Of a DNA stretch of 30,166 nt, positions 8,484 through 16,900 are shown in pieces (position 1 is the first letter of the stretch; every line of letters begins with the position of its first letter). This stretch comes from Alphaproteobacteria bacterium (GTDB lineage: Bacteria > Pseudomonadota > Alphaproteobacteria > SHVP01), in the NCBI GenBank assembly GCA_009694165.1, contig SHVP01000021.1:1-30166 (forward strand), in the 5' to 3' direction. A program made the translations under genes and the position numbers. A model generated the notes under the pieces. That model was not told where the DNA came from. It searched no databases and was given only the letters and a program-made list of their open reading frames with translations.

Positions 8484-9373
8484 ACAATGTCGACCTTGAG
8501 GTCGTGTTGCGGCACGTCGGCCGCGACGTCGATCGGGTGTTGGCCGACATCATTCCCACCCACGAGGGATTGGAAGGGCGTCTGTTCGAGGCCATGCGCT
8601 ACGCGACGCTGTCGGGCGGTAAGCGATTGCGGCCGTTCCTGGTGGTGGTGTCGTCGGAGTTGTTTGCGGTGTCGCGTGAGCGCGCCTTGCGCGTCGGGGC
8701 CGCGGCTGAGATTGTCCATTGCTATTCGCTCGTGCACGACGATCTTCCGTGCATGGACGATGACGACCTGCGGCGCGGCCGGCCCACGACGCACGTGCAG
8801 TTCGATGAGGCGACGGCGGTGTTGGCCGGCGACGCCTTGCTGACCCTCGCGTTCGAGGTTCTATCCGACCCAGCTACCCACGAACTCGGCGAGGTCCGCG
8901 CCGAGCTGGTTCACCGCCTTGCCGTCGCCGCCGGCGGCCTCGGCATGGCGGGTGGTCAGATGATCGACCTGTTGGGCGAAGAGCAGGAGCTGCTGCCGGC
9001 GCAAATTACGCGGATGGAATCGATGAAGACTGGCGCCCTGATCGGTTTTTGCTGCGAGGCTGGCGGCATTCTCGGGGGCGCGGCGAGCCCGTTGCGTGCG
9101 GCGCTGCATGGGTACGCCCACGACATCGGCCTTGCCTATCAGATCGTCGACGACCTGCTCGACCTCGAGGGCGATCCGGTCGCGATGGGAAAGCGCGTGC
9201 ACAAGGACGCGGCGGCGGGGAAAGCGACGCTGGTCCGCGTGTTGGGCGTCGAGCGTGCCCGGCAACACGCGGAAATGCTGGCTTCGCAGGCCATCCACCA
9301 TCTTCAGCCCTTTGGCGAACAGGCCAGACTTTTGCGCGCCGTGGCTGGATTTGTTATTAACCGTCGGGCTTAG
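8480..9373 (+). CDS. ispA: polyprenyl (farnesyl) diphosphate synthase
   Basis: A 297-residue head-to-tail prenyltransferase that condenses IPP with DMAPP and GPP to give FPP. The first aspartate-rich motif is in VHDDLPCMDDDDLRRG (Asp87, Asp88, Asp93), and the second is QIVDDLLDLEG (Asp224, Asp225, Asp228). GGKRLRP near 47-52 binds the diphosphate of IPP. The start overlaps the xseB stop by 4 nt. dxs follows 46 nt later, so the first enzyme of the MEP pathway and the prenyl-chain enzyme are made together, a well-known proteobacterial arrangement. Length and motifs are normal. GPP/FPP is the likely product rather than a longer chain, but that is inference from family and context. Confidence 0.95.
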   Translation: MNNVDLEVVLRHVGRDVDRVLADIIPTHEGLEGRLFEAMRYATLSGGKRLRPFLVVVSSELFAVSRERALRVGAAAEIVHCYSLVHDDLPCMDDDDLRRGRPTTHVQFDEATAVLAGDALLTLAFEVLSDPATHELGEVRAELVHRLAVAAGGLGMAGGQMIDLLGEEQELLPAQITRMESMKTGALIGFCCEAGGILGGAASPLRAALHGYAHDIGLAYQIVDDLLDLEGDPVAMGKRVHKDAAAGKATLVRVLGVERARQHAEMLASQAIHHLQPFGEQARLLRAVAGFVINRRA

Positions 9374-9382
9374 GCTTAGCGC

Positions 9383-9404
9383 GGGCGGCCGAGTACGGTC
9401 GCCC
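9383..9404 (+). promoter_or_regulatory. 9-bp intercistronic hairpin ahead of dxs
   Basis: GGGCGGCCG (9383-9391), loop AGTA, then CGGTCGCCC (9396-9404) forms a 9-bp stem with one G-U pair. It is followed by a second small inverted repeat, CACGG-AA-CCGTG (9409-9420), whose last bases overlap the GTG start of dxs. No T run follows, so this is not a classical terminator. It fills most of the 46-nt ispA-dxs gap. Possible roles are an RNA-processing or stability element or control of dxs translation. Confidence 0.45.
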
Positions 9405-9419
9405 TGACCACGGAACCGT

Positions 9420-11339
9420 GTGGTGTCCATTAAGACCCCGCTGCTCGACACGTTGCACCTGCCGGCCGACCTGCGTCGCCTGCCGGTGGAATCGCTGCGC
9501 CAGGTTGCCGACGAATTGCGGGCGGAAACGATCGACGCTGTATCGCGCACCGGCGGACATCTCGGGGCCGGTCTCGGGGTCGTCGAACTCACGGTCGCCC
9601 TTCACTATCTGTTCGAAACGCCTGACGATCGCTTGATCTGGGACGTCGGCCATCAAAGCTACCCCCACAAGATTCTCACCGGACGACGGGATCGCATTAG
9701 CACCCTGCGTCAGGGGGGCGGCTTGTCGGGATTCACCAAGCGGGCAGAGAGCGAATACGACCCATTCGGTGCGGCGCACAGCTCGACGTCGATCTCGGCG
9801 GGCCTTGGTATGGCGGTTGCCCGCGACCTCGCCGGACGCAAGAACCACGTCATTTGCGTTGTCGGCGACGGCGCCATGACCGCTGGCATGGCGTACGAGG
9901 CCATGAACAACGCCGGGTCAATGGATACCCGCCTCATCGTCATCCTGAACGACAACGACATGTCGATCGCGCCACCGGTCGGCGCGATGAGCGCCTACCT
10001 GTCGCGGCTCATCTCCTCGCCGCAGTATCGCACCCTACGCCAGACGGCTAAGCGAATCGCCCATCGCCTGCCGGCGCGCATCGAGCTCACGCTCGCCCGG
10101 GCCGAGGAATACGCGCGCGGCATGGCCACCGGCGGCACCCTGTTCGAGGAGCTGGGCTTCTACTATATCGGCCCGATCGACGGCCACGATTTCGGTCATC
10201 TGCTGCCGGTTCTGAAAAACATCCGCAATAGCGAGACGCCAGGGCCGGTGCTTCTGCACGTCATGACCGAGAAGGGCCGCGGCTATCCGCCGGCGGAGAA
10301 ATCAGACGACAAGTACCACGGCGTCAACAAGTTCGACGTGATCACCGGCGCGCAGGCCAAGGCCAAGTCGAACGCCCCGCCGTTCACCAAGATCTTCGCC
10401 GACGCCTTGATCGAGGTGGCGGAACGCGACGAAAAGGTGGTAGCGGTAACTGCGGCGATGCCGTCAGGAACCGGCCTCAATTACTTCGGCGAACGCTTCC
10501 CCGAGCGGTGCTTCGACGTCGGCATCGCCGAGCAGCACGCGGTGACCTTCTGCGCCGGCTTGGCGGCCGAAGGATTGCGGCCGTTCGCCACCATCTATTC
10601 GACGTTCCTGCAGCGCGCCTACGACCAAGTCGTGCACGACGTGGCCATCCAGCGGCTGCCGGTACGCTTCGCGATCGATCGGGCTGGTCTGGTCGGCGCC
10701 GATGGACCGACGCATGCCGGGGCGTTTGATCTTGCCTTTCTGTCCTGCCTGCCCGGCTTCGTCGTCATGGCGGCGGCGGATGAAGCCGAACTGAAGCACA
10801 TGGTGGCGACCGCGGCGGCGATCGATGACGGTCCCAGTGCGCTGCGCTACCCGCGCGGCGACGGCTTTGGCGTGACCCTGCCGGCGCAGGGGTTGGTGCT
10901 GCCGCTAGGGCGCGGGCGGGTGGTGCGAGAAGGCTCGGTGGTCGCGCTGTTGTCGCTGGGTGGACGCCTCCATGAATGCCTGGCCGCCGCCGACGAACTG
11001 GCGGCGCGGGGTCTCGCGACGACCGTCGCCGACGCCCGCTTCGCCAAGCCGCTCGACGAATCGCTAGTGCGACAGTTGCTCGCCCATCACGAGGTCTTGC
11101 TGACGGTCGAAGAGGGCTCCACCGGAGGCTTTGGCGCCACGGTTCTGCATTTCCTGGCCCGCGCCGGACTGCTGGATTCGGGGGTGAAGATCCGTACGTT
11201 GACCTTGCCCGATCGGTTCATCGACCAGGACACACCCAAGGCCATGTACGACGCGGCCGGGTTGAATGCCCCGCAAATCGTTCAAGCGGTTCTGGGGGCG
11301 CTCGGCAAAAGCGACGCGCAGGCTCCGGCGCGCGCCTAG
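9420..11339 (+). CDS. dxs: 1-deoxy-D-xylulose-5-phosphate synthase
   Basis: The first MEP-pathway enzyme; it condenses pyruvate and glyceraldehyde-3-phosphate with thiamine diphosphate. At 639 residues it has family length. Key features are [17 protein letters not shown] (His47), [10 protein letters not shown] (His78), the ThDP/Mg motif [18 protein letters not shown] at about 149-166, and [10 protein letters not shown] with catalytic Glu371. The frame starts with two adjacent GTG codons (9420 and 9423); the N-terminus KTPLLDTL is exactly where family members begin, so one of these is the start. The ribosome-binding site is poor and a hairpin lies immediately upstream, so translation may be coupled to ispA or regulated. 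The stop TAG shares CTAG (11336-11339) with the stop of the gene on the opposite strand. Confidence 0.96.
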   Translation: MVSIKTPLLDTLHLPADLRRLPVESLRQVADELRAETIDAVSRTGGHLGAGLGVVELTVALHYLFETPDDRLIWDVGHQSYPHKILTGRRDRISTLRQGGGLSGFTKRAESEYDPFGAAHSSTSISAGLGMAVARDLAGRKNHVICVVGDGAMTAGMAYEAMNNAGSMDTRLIVILNDNDMSIAPPVGAMSAYLSRLISSPQYRTLRQTAKRIAHRLPARIELTLARAEEYARGMATGGTLFEELGFYYIGPIDGHDFGHLLPVLKNIRNSETPGPVLLHVMTEKGRGYPPAEKSDDKYHGVNKFDVITGAQAKAKSNAPPFTKIFADALIEVAERDEKVVAVTAAMPSGTGLNYFGERFPERCFDVGIAEQHAVTFCAGLAAEGLRPFATIYSTFLQRAYDQVVHDVAIQRLPVRFAIDRAGLVGADGPTHAGAFDLAFLSCLPGFVVMAAADEAELKHMVATAAAIDDGPSALRYPRGDGFGVTLPAQGLVLPLGRGRVVREGSVVALLSLGGRLHECLAAADELAARGLATTVADARFAKPLDESLVRQLLAHHEVLLTVEEGSTGGFGATVLHFLARAGLLDSGVKIRTLTLPDRFIDQDTPKAMYDAAGLNAPQIVQAVLGALGKSDAQAPARA

Positions 11340-12033
11340 GGGTCGTCGCTGTCCTTGGGCGTGCTGTCCGCCTCCAGGGGCGGTTCCTCGCTCTCGGGTG
11401 CGATGGTCGCGGGGACGCCGTTGGGGAACGCGGTTTCGAACTGCATCTTCAGGGTGATTTGGACCGCTTCGGGGATCGACGGCCACAATTTGTCGAGGTT
11501 GGCCCGCGCCGGCGCCGACCCCAGGATGAACGCCAGTCCATAGTACTCGTAGGCCAGCGGGTAATCGGGAGCCCGCCCCCATCCCGACGCGTAGGTGTAG
11601 CCGAGAATTTCGAGCGCGCCGCCGTCGCGGTCCTCGAAGCCGCGCCGTTCCAGGGTGGCGATGTCCGCGCCGGTGGGCGGCGTGTGAGCGAGCTTGGCCG
11701 CGAGGCGGAGACAATCGTCGTCTCCGATGCTCTTGGGGATCGGCTTGGTTCGCGTGCCCCCGCCGTGCGGCCGCGCAACGGCCGCTTGCCGCCGTTCTCT
11801 TTCGCCCGCCGGTCGGCGATCAACTTTGCCATCGCCGCTTCTCCGCACCAGGTGGGCGGTCCATTGGCCGAACACAGATAGGCACGAAGGCTCGCGTTCA
11901 CCTTCTTCCAGTTCAGGTTCTGACCCACGACCGGTGATTTTGCCGCCGCAGTGGACGGTTCGGCCGCGCCAGCGGGGAGCGCCCCTGCCATCGCCGCGAA
12001 CACAACCCCTATGAGGAACAGCTTGGCCAACAT
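11336..12033 (-). pseudogene. frameshifted gene for a secreted protein of unknown function
   Basis: The start ATG at 12033 gives a clear signal peptide (AKLFLIGVVFAAMAGALPAGA) and plausible protein to about residue 90 (AMAKLIADRRAKENGGKRPL). Reading then decays into Arg/Ser/Pro-rich sequence and stops at 11449. In the next frame the sequence becomes protein-like from GTRTKPIPKSIGDDDCLRLA onward, including GYTYASGWGRAPDYPLAYEYYGLAFILG, and ends at TAG 11336. The switch falls on a run of five G in the sense strand (CCCCC at 11757-11761). One extra G, or a -1 slip there, would join the parts into about 232 residues. The tail recalls Sel1/TPR helices only weakly; I do not recognise the family. 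It may be a sequencing error, a real pseudogene or a slippage product. It lies inverted between dxs and tlyA. Confidence 0.7.
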
Positions 12034-12116
12034 GCACCTATCCGAGGTAGTAACTTTGGCGGAATTGTGACCGGCGGCCGGCAGAAATCCTAGCGCCGCG
12101 ACGGGGAGCCTAGGAC

Positions 12117-12866
12117 ATGGTTCGTAAGAGACGGGAGCGCGCGGACCGTGCCTTGGTGGAACGGGGACTCGTCGAGTCTCGCCACCGGGCCGCGGCGTTG
12201 ATTCTGGCCGGCAAGGTGTTCGTCGGTGATCGGCTCATCGCCAAGGCGGGAGAGCCGATTGCCAGCGACGATACCCTCGAACTGCGCGGCGCCGATCATC
12301 CATGGGTGTCGCGTGGCGGCGTCAAACTGGCGACGGCACTCGATCATTTTGGCATCGATGTCGCCGGGCGCATCGCCCTCGACATTGGGGCATCGACGGG
12401 TGGTTTCACCGACGTGATGCTCGCCCGGGGCGCCGCGCGCGTCTACGCGGTCGATGTTGGCCATGGCCAACTGGCGTGGAAGCTGCGCCACGATCCCCGC
12501 GTCGTCGTGCTGGAACGCACGAATGCCCGTTACCTCGACCGGAGCGCGATTCCGGAAGCGGTCGAGGTCGTCGTCTGCGACGCCAGTTTCATCGGCCTCG
12601 CCGTGATCTTGCCCGCGCCGCTGGAGCTGACGGCGCCCGGCGCATTCCTGATCGCCCTCATCAAACCACAGTTCGAGGTCGGCAAGGGACGGGTGGGCAA
12701 GGGCGGCGTCGTGCGCGATGCGCAACTTCATCGCGAGGTCTGCGAGAGCGTGTCGCGCTGGCTGGCGATGCAAAGCGGGTGGACCGTTCTTGGCGTGATC
12801 GACAGTCCGATCACCGGCCCGGCCGGCAACAAGGAATTCCTCATCGTGGCGCGCCGGGATGGCTAA
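12117..12866 (+). CDS. tlyA: TlyA family rRNA (cytidine-2'-O)-methyltransferase
   Basis: A 249-residue protein with an N-terminal S4 RNA-binding domain (about 5-65: RADRALVERGLVESRHRAAA) and a FtsJ-like methyltransferase domain. The SAM motif is LDIGASTGGFTDVML (about 88-102). The K-D-K-E catalytic tetrad can be placed at Lys70 (SRGGVKL), Asp155 (VVVCDASFIG), Lys183 (ALIKPQFE) and Glu240 (GNKEFLI). Family members methylate 2'-O of cytidines in 16S and/or 23S rRNA. A GGGGAG element sits about 9 nt before the ATG, flanked by a small inverted repeat (TCCTAG 12088-12093, CTAGGA 12110-12115). In relatives the gene often follows dxs directly; here the broken secreted-protein gene intervenes. Its stop overlaps the convergent acyl-CoA dehydrogenase gene by 4 nt (CTAA). 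Confidence 0.95.
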   Translation: MVRKRRERADRALVERGLVESRHRAAALILAGKVFVGDRLIAKAGEPIASDDTLELRGADHPWVSRGGVKLATALDHFGIDVAGRIALDIGASTGGFTDVMLARGAARVYAVDVGHGQLAWKLRHDPRVVVLERTNARYLDRSAIPEAVEVVVCDASFIGLAVILPAPLELTAPGAFLIALIKPQFEVGKGRVGKGGVVRDAQLHREVCESVSRWLAMQSGWTVLGVIDSPITGPAGNKEFLIVARRDG

Positions 12867-14059
12867 CGCCGGGCCCGGGTCAGCGGCTCATTCATGTAAC
12901 CGTCCCGCGTCTGCGGCAACGAGCGACCCAGGATCTTGCCGGCGATGAAGTTGCGCAACACCTGAACGGTTCCGCCGCCGATAGTGAACATGCGGGCGTC
13001 GCGCAGCATCCGCTCGACCGCACAGTCGCGGGAGTAACCGCGTGCCCCGAAGATCTGCAAGGCGGCGTTCGTCACTTCGATCGCCATTTCGGCCGCATAG
13101 ATCTTGGCCACCGCCGCGTCCGTCGGATCGGGGAAGACGCCGCCGCCGGTCGCGGCTCGGTAGATCATGGTGCGGGCGAGCGTCGTCTTGAGGTGCATGT
13201 CGGCCAACATCCATTGCAGGCCTTGAAACTCGCCGATCGGCCGGCCCAATTGCTCACGCTCGAACGCGTAGTCCCGCGCCAGATCAAAGGCGCCCTGGCC
13301 GAGGCCCAACGCCACCGTGGCGGCGCCGACACGCTGGCCGTTATAGGCATCCATGGGGTCGGCGAAGCCCTTTGCGGTTCCCCGCGGCGAGGGCAGGCGC
13401 ATCGACTCGGCGACCGCCACCTGGGCAAACAGGATTTCGGTTTCCGGGAGCCCGCGCAGACCCAGGGTGGCCTCGCGCCAGCCGACGATGGGTCCATCAG
13501 CCTGGTCGCGCACGACGAGGAAACCGTCGATGCCGTCCTGCTCGCCCCGTTCGTCGAATACGCGGGCGAAGACGAGATGCAATCGCGAGACGCCGCCGCC
13601 GGTGATCCAATGCTTTTTCCCGGAGAGGACGTAGTGATCGCCCTGGCGATCGGCGCGCGTCGTCATCTCGGTCGCGGCGCTGCCGGCTTGCGGTTCGGTG
13701 ATGCAGATGGCGGGCTTGTCGCCGGCGAGGACCAGATTAGCGGTCAGGCGCTTTTGCGGCTCGGTGCCATAGGCCATGATTGCCCCGATCGCCCCCATGT
13801 TGGTTTCGACCGCGATCCGACCGGTCACGCCACATGCCTGGGCCATTTCGTCGATGACCAGAACGGCATCGAGGTAGCCGAGACCATGACCGCCATAAGC
13901 CCGCGGGATGGTGAGGCCGACCAACCGCTCGCGCACAAGGGCGCGGACGTTTTCGCACGGATAAGTTTCGCTGCGATCGGTCTCGGCGGCGCGGGCCGCA
14001 ATCTCGCCGCGGGCCAACGCACGGGCGCGTTCCTGCAACTCGCGTTGGGCCCTGCTCAA
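12863..14059 (-). CDS. acyl-CoA dehydrogenase superfamily protein lacking the catalytic Glu; probable 3-sulfinopropionyl-CoA desulfinase-like
   Basis: A 398-residue flavoprotein with the acyl-CoA dehydrogenase fold: PAICITEPQAGSAATEMTTRA (about 116-136) and HWITGGG (about 150-156) for FAD. Where most family members have the YEGT catalytic base, this protein has TIGGGTVQVLRN, and at the isovaleryl-CoA dehydrogenase position it has Gln242 (YNGQRVGA). Arg81 in CGVTGRIAVETN aligns with Arg84 of the 3-sulfinopropionyl-CoA desulfinase Acd of Advenella, which also carries Gln246. AGDKPAICI, ITGGGVS and LPQTRDGY also match Acd as I remember it. I infer a desulfinase or close relative that releases sulfite and propionyl-CoA. 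The start is an unusual TTG directly after an in-frame TAG; no ATG fits the family N-terminus. The ribosome-binding site is weak. Confidence 0.85.
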   Translation of the reverse strand: MSRAQRELQERARALARGEIAARAAETDRSETYPCENVRALVRERLVGLTIPRAYGGHGLGYLDAVLVIDEMAQACGVTGRIAVETNMGAIGAIMAYGTEPQKRLTANLVLAGDKPAICITEPQAGSAATEMTTRADRQGDHYVLSGKKHWITGGGVSRLHLVFARVFDERGEQDGIDGFLVVRDQADGPIVGWREATLGLRGLPETEILFAQVAVAESMRLPSPRGTAKGFADPMDAYNGQRVGAATVALGLGQGAFDLARDYAFEREQLGRPIGEFQGLQWMLADMHLKTTLARTMIYRAATGGGVFPDPTDAAVAKIYAAEMAIEVTNAALQIFGARGYSRDCAVERMLRDARMFTIGGGTVQVLRNFIAGKILGRSLPQTRDGYMNEPLTRARR

Positions 14060-14162
14060 CTAGAAATCCACGGCGACCTCCGATCCGGTTCCGGCGAGTA
14101 TAGCCAGCTTGCCTAGGCCGGGGCGCTGCACCTACGATCATCGGCGACAAGGAATCCATAAA

Positions 14163-15548
14163 ATGCCGATCGATTGCTACGGACTCGAGATGACGGCCGA
14201 CTCGCAGGAAGCCGCCGATCGGTACAGCGAGACGATCACTGCCTATCTCGAACTCGATCGCGCAGCCGGCGACCGCCTGAAGGCGATGATGGCGGCCGAC
14301 CCGGACATGATCCTCGGTCATTGCCTGCGCGGCTATTTCTTCAAGCTCTTCGCTGTACCGGCGCTCGAGGAGCGCGCGAAAAAATCGCAGGGTCAAGCGG
14401 CCGACGCGGTACGCCGGCGGTCGGCCAACGACCGCGAGCGGCTCCATGTCGCCGCGCTCAAGGCTTGGTGCGAGGGTGATTACCGGCAAACGGTGGCCGA
14501 ATGGGACGCCATCCTGACCGTTTGGCCGCGCGACATTCTGGGGCTGCGGCTGGCTCACTTCGTCCACTTCTACATGGGGGATGCCGCCCGCTGCCGCGAC
14601 GTTGTGGCGCGGGCGTTGCCCGACTGGCCGAGCGGCAGTCGCGACGCCTCTTATCTGCGCGGCATGCACGCCTTCGGCCTAGAGGAATGCGGCGACCACG
14701 CGGCGGCGGAGGACGTCGGACGCCGGGCCTTGGCCGCCCAGCCAAAGGACATCTGGGCGGTTCATGCGGTGGCGCATGTTCTCGAGGCGCAGGGGCGCCA
14801 TCGCGAAGGAATCCGTTGGATCGACGAGACGGCGCCGTATTGGCGCGACGCCAATAACTTCGCCTATCACGTCTGGTGGCACCAAGCCCTGCACCACTAC
14901 GAGCGCCGCGAGTTTGACGCTGTCCTGGCGCTGCACGACAGCAAGTATCGTTCCGATCAGTCCGACGAATATCTCGACATCACCAATGCCTGCGCGATGC
15001 TGTTGCGCCTGGAAGATCGCGGTGTCGACGTTGGCCATCGCTGGGCGGAGCTGACGGCACGGTGCGAGGCGCGCGCCCAGGACGGGCTGATGGCGTTCGC
15101 CGACGCCCACTACGTCATGGCGCTGGTGGCGGGTGGCCGCGAGGAAAAGGCGGCCGAAATGGTTGCGCGTATGCGCGAGCGCCCCGTCGCTCACCGACAT
15201 CAGCCGCTAGCCAACCACGATGTCGGTGCGCCGCTCGCCGAGGCGACGATCGCCTACCGTCGCCGCGAATACGAGAAGGCGGTCGGCCTGCTGTTGCCGA
15301 TCCGCGAACAGCTGCCGCGAATCGGTGGCAGCCATGCGCAGCGCGATGTCTTTGCCTTGATGCTGATCGAGGCGGCGCTCAAGTCCAAGCAATGGGCGAT
15401 CGCCCGGGCGCTGTGCGCCGAGCGGGTGGCACAAAAACCCAACAGCGCCATCGCCTGGGCTAATCTCGCCCTCGCCCTCGACGCCGGGGGGGACGCGGCC
15501 GGCGCGGAACGGGCTCGTGGCCAAGAACGAACCGCCCTCGCTGCCTAG
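14163..15548 (+). CDS. tetratricopeptide repeat protein 38 (TTC38) family protein
   Basis: A 461-residue all-helical protein without a signal peptide. Recognisable TTC38-type segments are the N-terminal MILGHCLRGYFFKL region, AAEDVGRRALAAQPKDIWAVHAVAHVLEAQGR (a TPR-like pair near the middle), YHVWWHQALHHYE and a C-terminal TPR (AIAWANLALALDAGG). The function of the family is not established; the conserved HAVAHV and WWHQALHHYE motifs are striking but I cannot assign chemistry. AAGGAA at 14149-14154 lies 8 nt before ATG 14163, so this start is chosen over an upstream in-frame TTG (14109). It is divergent from the desulfinase-like gene and overlaps the next gene by 32 nt, so the two are likely co-expressed. 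Confidence 0.85.
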   Translation: MPIDCYGLEMTADSQEAADRYSETITAYLELDRAAGDRLKAMMAADPDMILGHCLRGYFFKLFAVPALEERAKKSQGQAADAVRRRSANDRERLHVAALKAWCEGDYRQTVAEWDAILTVWPRDILGLRLAHFVHFYMGDAARCRDVVARALPDWPSGSRDASYLRGMHAFGLEECGDHAAAEDVGRRALAAQPKDIWAVHAVAHVLEAQGRHREGIRWIDETAPYWRDANNFAYHVWWHQALHHYERREFDAVLALHDSKYRSDQSDEYLDITNACAMLLRLEDRGVDVGHRWAELTARCEARAQDGLMAFADAHYVMALVAGGREEKAAEMVARMRERPVAHRHQPLANHDVGAPLAEATIAYRRREYEKAVGLLLPIREQLPRIGGSHAQRDVFALMLIEAALKSKQWAIARALCAERVAQKPNSAIAWANLALALDAGGDAAGAERARGQERTALAA

Positions 15549-16896
15549 CCGGCGCGTTCTTTTCGCCAAGCCGACGCGGCGCAAGCAGCGACGGCGCGCT
15601 CCGCCGGCCCTCGACCCCGGTCCAATCGACGTTACCGTGCGTGACCTCAGCCACCGCGGCGAAGGCGTGGTCGACACGCCGCTCGGTCGGCGCTTCATCC
15701 CGATGACCCTACCAGGAGACCGAATTCGGCTGGTTCGCGCGAAGACGGACCGGCTGTCCGCCGAGGTCGTCTTCGCGCTCGACCAGGTGCTGGAGCCGTC
15801 GCCGCACCGCGTTGCCGCCCGCTGCCCGCATTTCGGCACTTGCGGCGGTTGCGCCGTGCAACACCTTGAGGACGCAACCTATCGGTTGTGGAAGCGCGAA
15901 CAGGTCGTCTTGGCGTTGGGCCAACACGGCATCCGCGATGTCGCCGTCGCTCCGCTCGTCGGCACGACGCCGGGTACGCGGCGGCGGGCGTCGCTGTCGT
16001 TTCGCCGTCGCGGCCGAACCGCTGTGCTCGGTTTTCGGCGTCGCCAGGCGCACGACATCGTCGATGTCGAACGCTGCCCCGTCTTGCGTCCGGAACTGAC
16101 GCAGTTGCTCATCCCGCTGCGTGCCCTGATCGGCGCCCATTTTCCTGACGGCTTGGTCGGCCAGGTCGATCTCACCCTGTGCGAGGGCGGCATCGATGTT
16201 GTCGTCGCCGACTTGCCGCCGCCCGATCGGCCGTTGCGCGAGGTGCTGGCACGGTTTGCCGGGCAGCACCGGGTGATCAGAGTGGCGTGGCTGGGGCGCC
16301 ACGGCTTTGTCGATCTCGTTGTACAGCACGGTCCGCCAACGGTTCGTTTCGGCGGCACCGCGGTGGCCATGCCGCCGGGGGCGTTCCTGCAGGCCACCGA
16401 GGAAGCAGAAACCGAACTGACGCGCCTGGTCGTCGATGCCGTCGGCTCGAGCGAACGGGTGATTGATCTGTTCTGCGGCCTCGGGACCTTCGCGTTGCCG
16501 TTGGCGCGGGGCGCGGCGGTACACGCCGTCGATGGCGACGCGGCGATGGTGGCCGCGCTGAAAGCGGCCGCCGCTCAGGCGCCCCGATCGGGCCCGCCGT
16601 TGCGCCTGACGGTCGAACAAAGGGATCTCGCCCGCCGGCCATTCCTCGCCGCCGATCTCAAACGGTTCGCCGCCGTGATCCTCGATCCGCCGCGCGCCGG
16701 TGCGCCAGAGCAGGCGGCGCAGCTTGCTGGTGCACGGGTGCCGTTGGTGATTGCGGTATCGTGCAACTCGGCGACCTTCGCCCGCGACGCCCGCACTTTG
16801 GTCGACGGCGGCTATCGACTCGATCGCGTCGCGCCAGTCGATCAGTTCCTGTGGGCCCCCCACATCGAACTGGTCGCCGTCTTTTGTCGTCCTTGA
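15517..16896 (+). CDS. class I SAM-dependent RNA (uracil-5-)-methyltransferase, TrmA/RlmD-type with [4Fe-4S] motif
   Basis: A 459-residue protein. A TRAM domain (about 36-90, IDVTVRDLSHRGEGVV) is followed by an iron-sulfur motif with Cys103, Cys109, Cys112 (CPHFGTCGGC) and Cys187. The catalytic half has FLQA (Gln291), the SAM motif DLFCGLGTFALPLA (about 317-330), LDPPRAGA (about 389-396) and nucleophile Cys416 in AVSCNSATFARD. It would form 5-methyluridine in 23S rRNA (RlmC/RlmD-like) or tRNA; sequence alone does not decide, so no symbol is given. GTG 15517 is the only start that keeps the N-terminal Arg/Lys-rich tail and TRAM domain; it lies inside the end of the TPR gene (32-nt overlap). 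Its stop is 4 nt from the stop of the convergent AhpD-like gene. Confidence 0.93.
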   Translation: MAKNEPPSLPSRRVLFAKPTRRKQRRRAPPALDPGPIDVTVRDLSHRGEGVVDTPLGRRFIPMTLPGDRIRLVRAKTDRLSAEVVFALDQVLEPSPHRVAARCPHFGTCGGCAVQHLEDATYRLWKREQVVLALGQHGIRDVAVAPLVGTTPGTRRRASLSFRRRGRTAVLGFRRRQAHDIVDVERCPVLRPELTQLLIPLRALIGAHFPDGLVGQVDLTLCEGGIDVVVADLPPPDRPLREVLARFAGQHRVIRVAWLGRHGFVDLVVQHGPPTVRFGGTAVAMPPGAFLQATEEAETELTRLVVDAVGSSERVIDLFCGLGTFALPLARGAAVHAVDGDAAMVAALKAAAAQAPRSGPPLRLTVEQRDLARRPFLAADLKRFAAVILDPPRAGAPEQAAQLAGARVPLVIAVSCNSATFARDARTLVDGGYRLDRVAPVDQFLWAPHIELVAVFCRP

Positions 16897-16900
16897 GCGT

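Noticed and set aside
12302..14116. Long + strand frame over tlyA and the dehydrogenase homologue (604 codons)
   Set aside because: It overlaps two confident genes in other frames and is Arg/Gly/His-rich without domain features.
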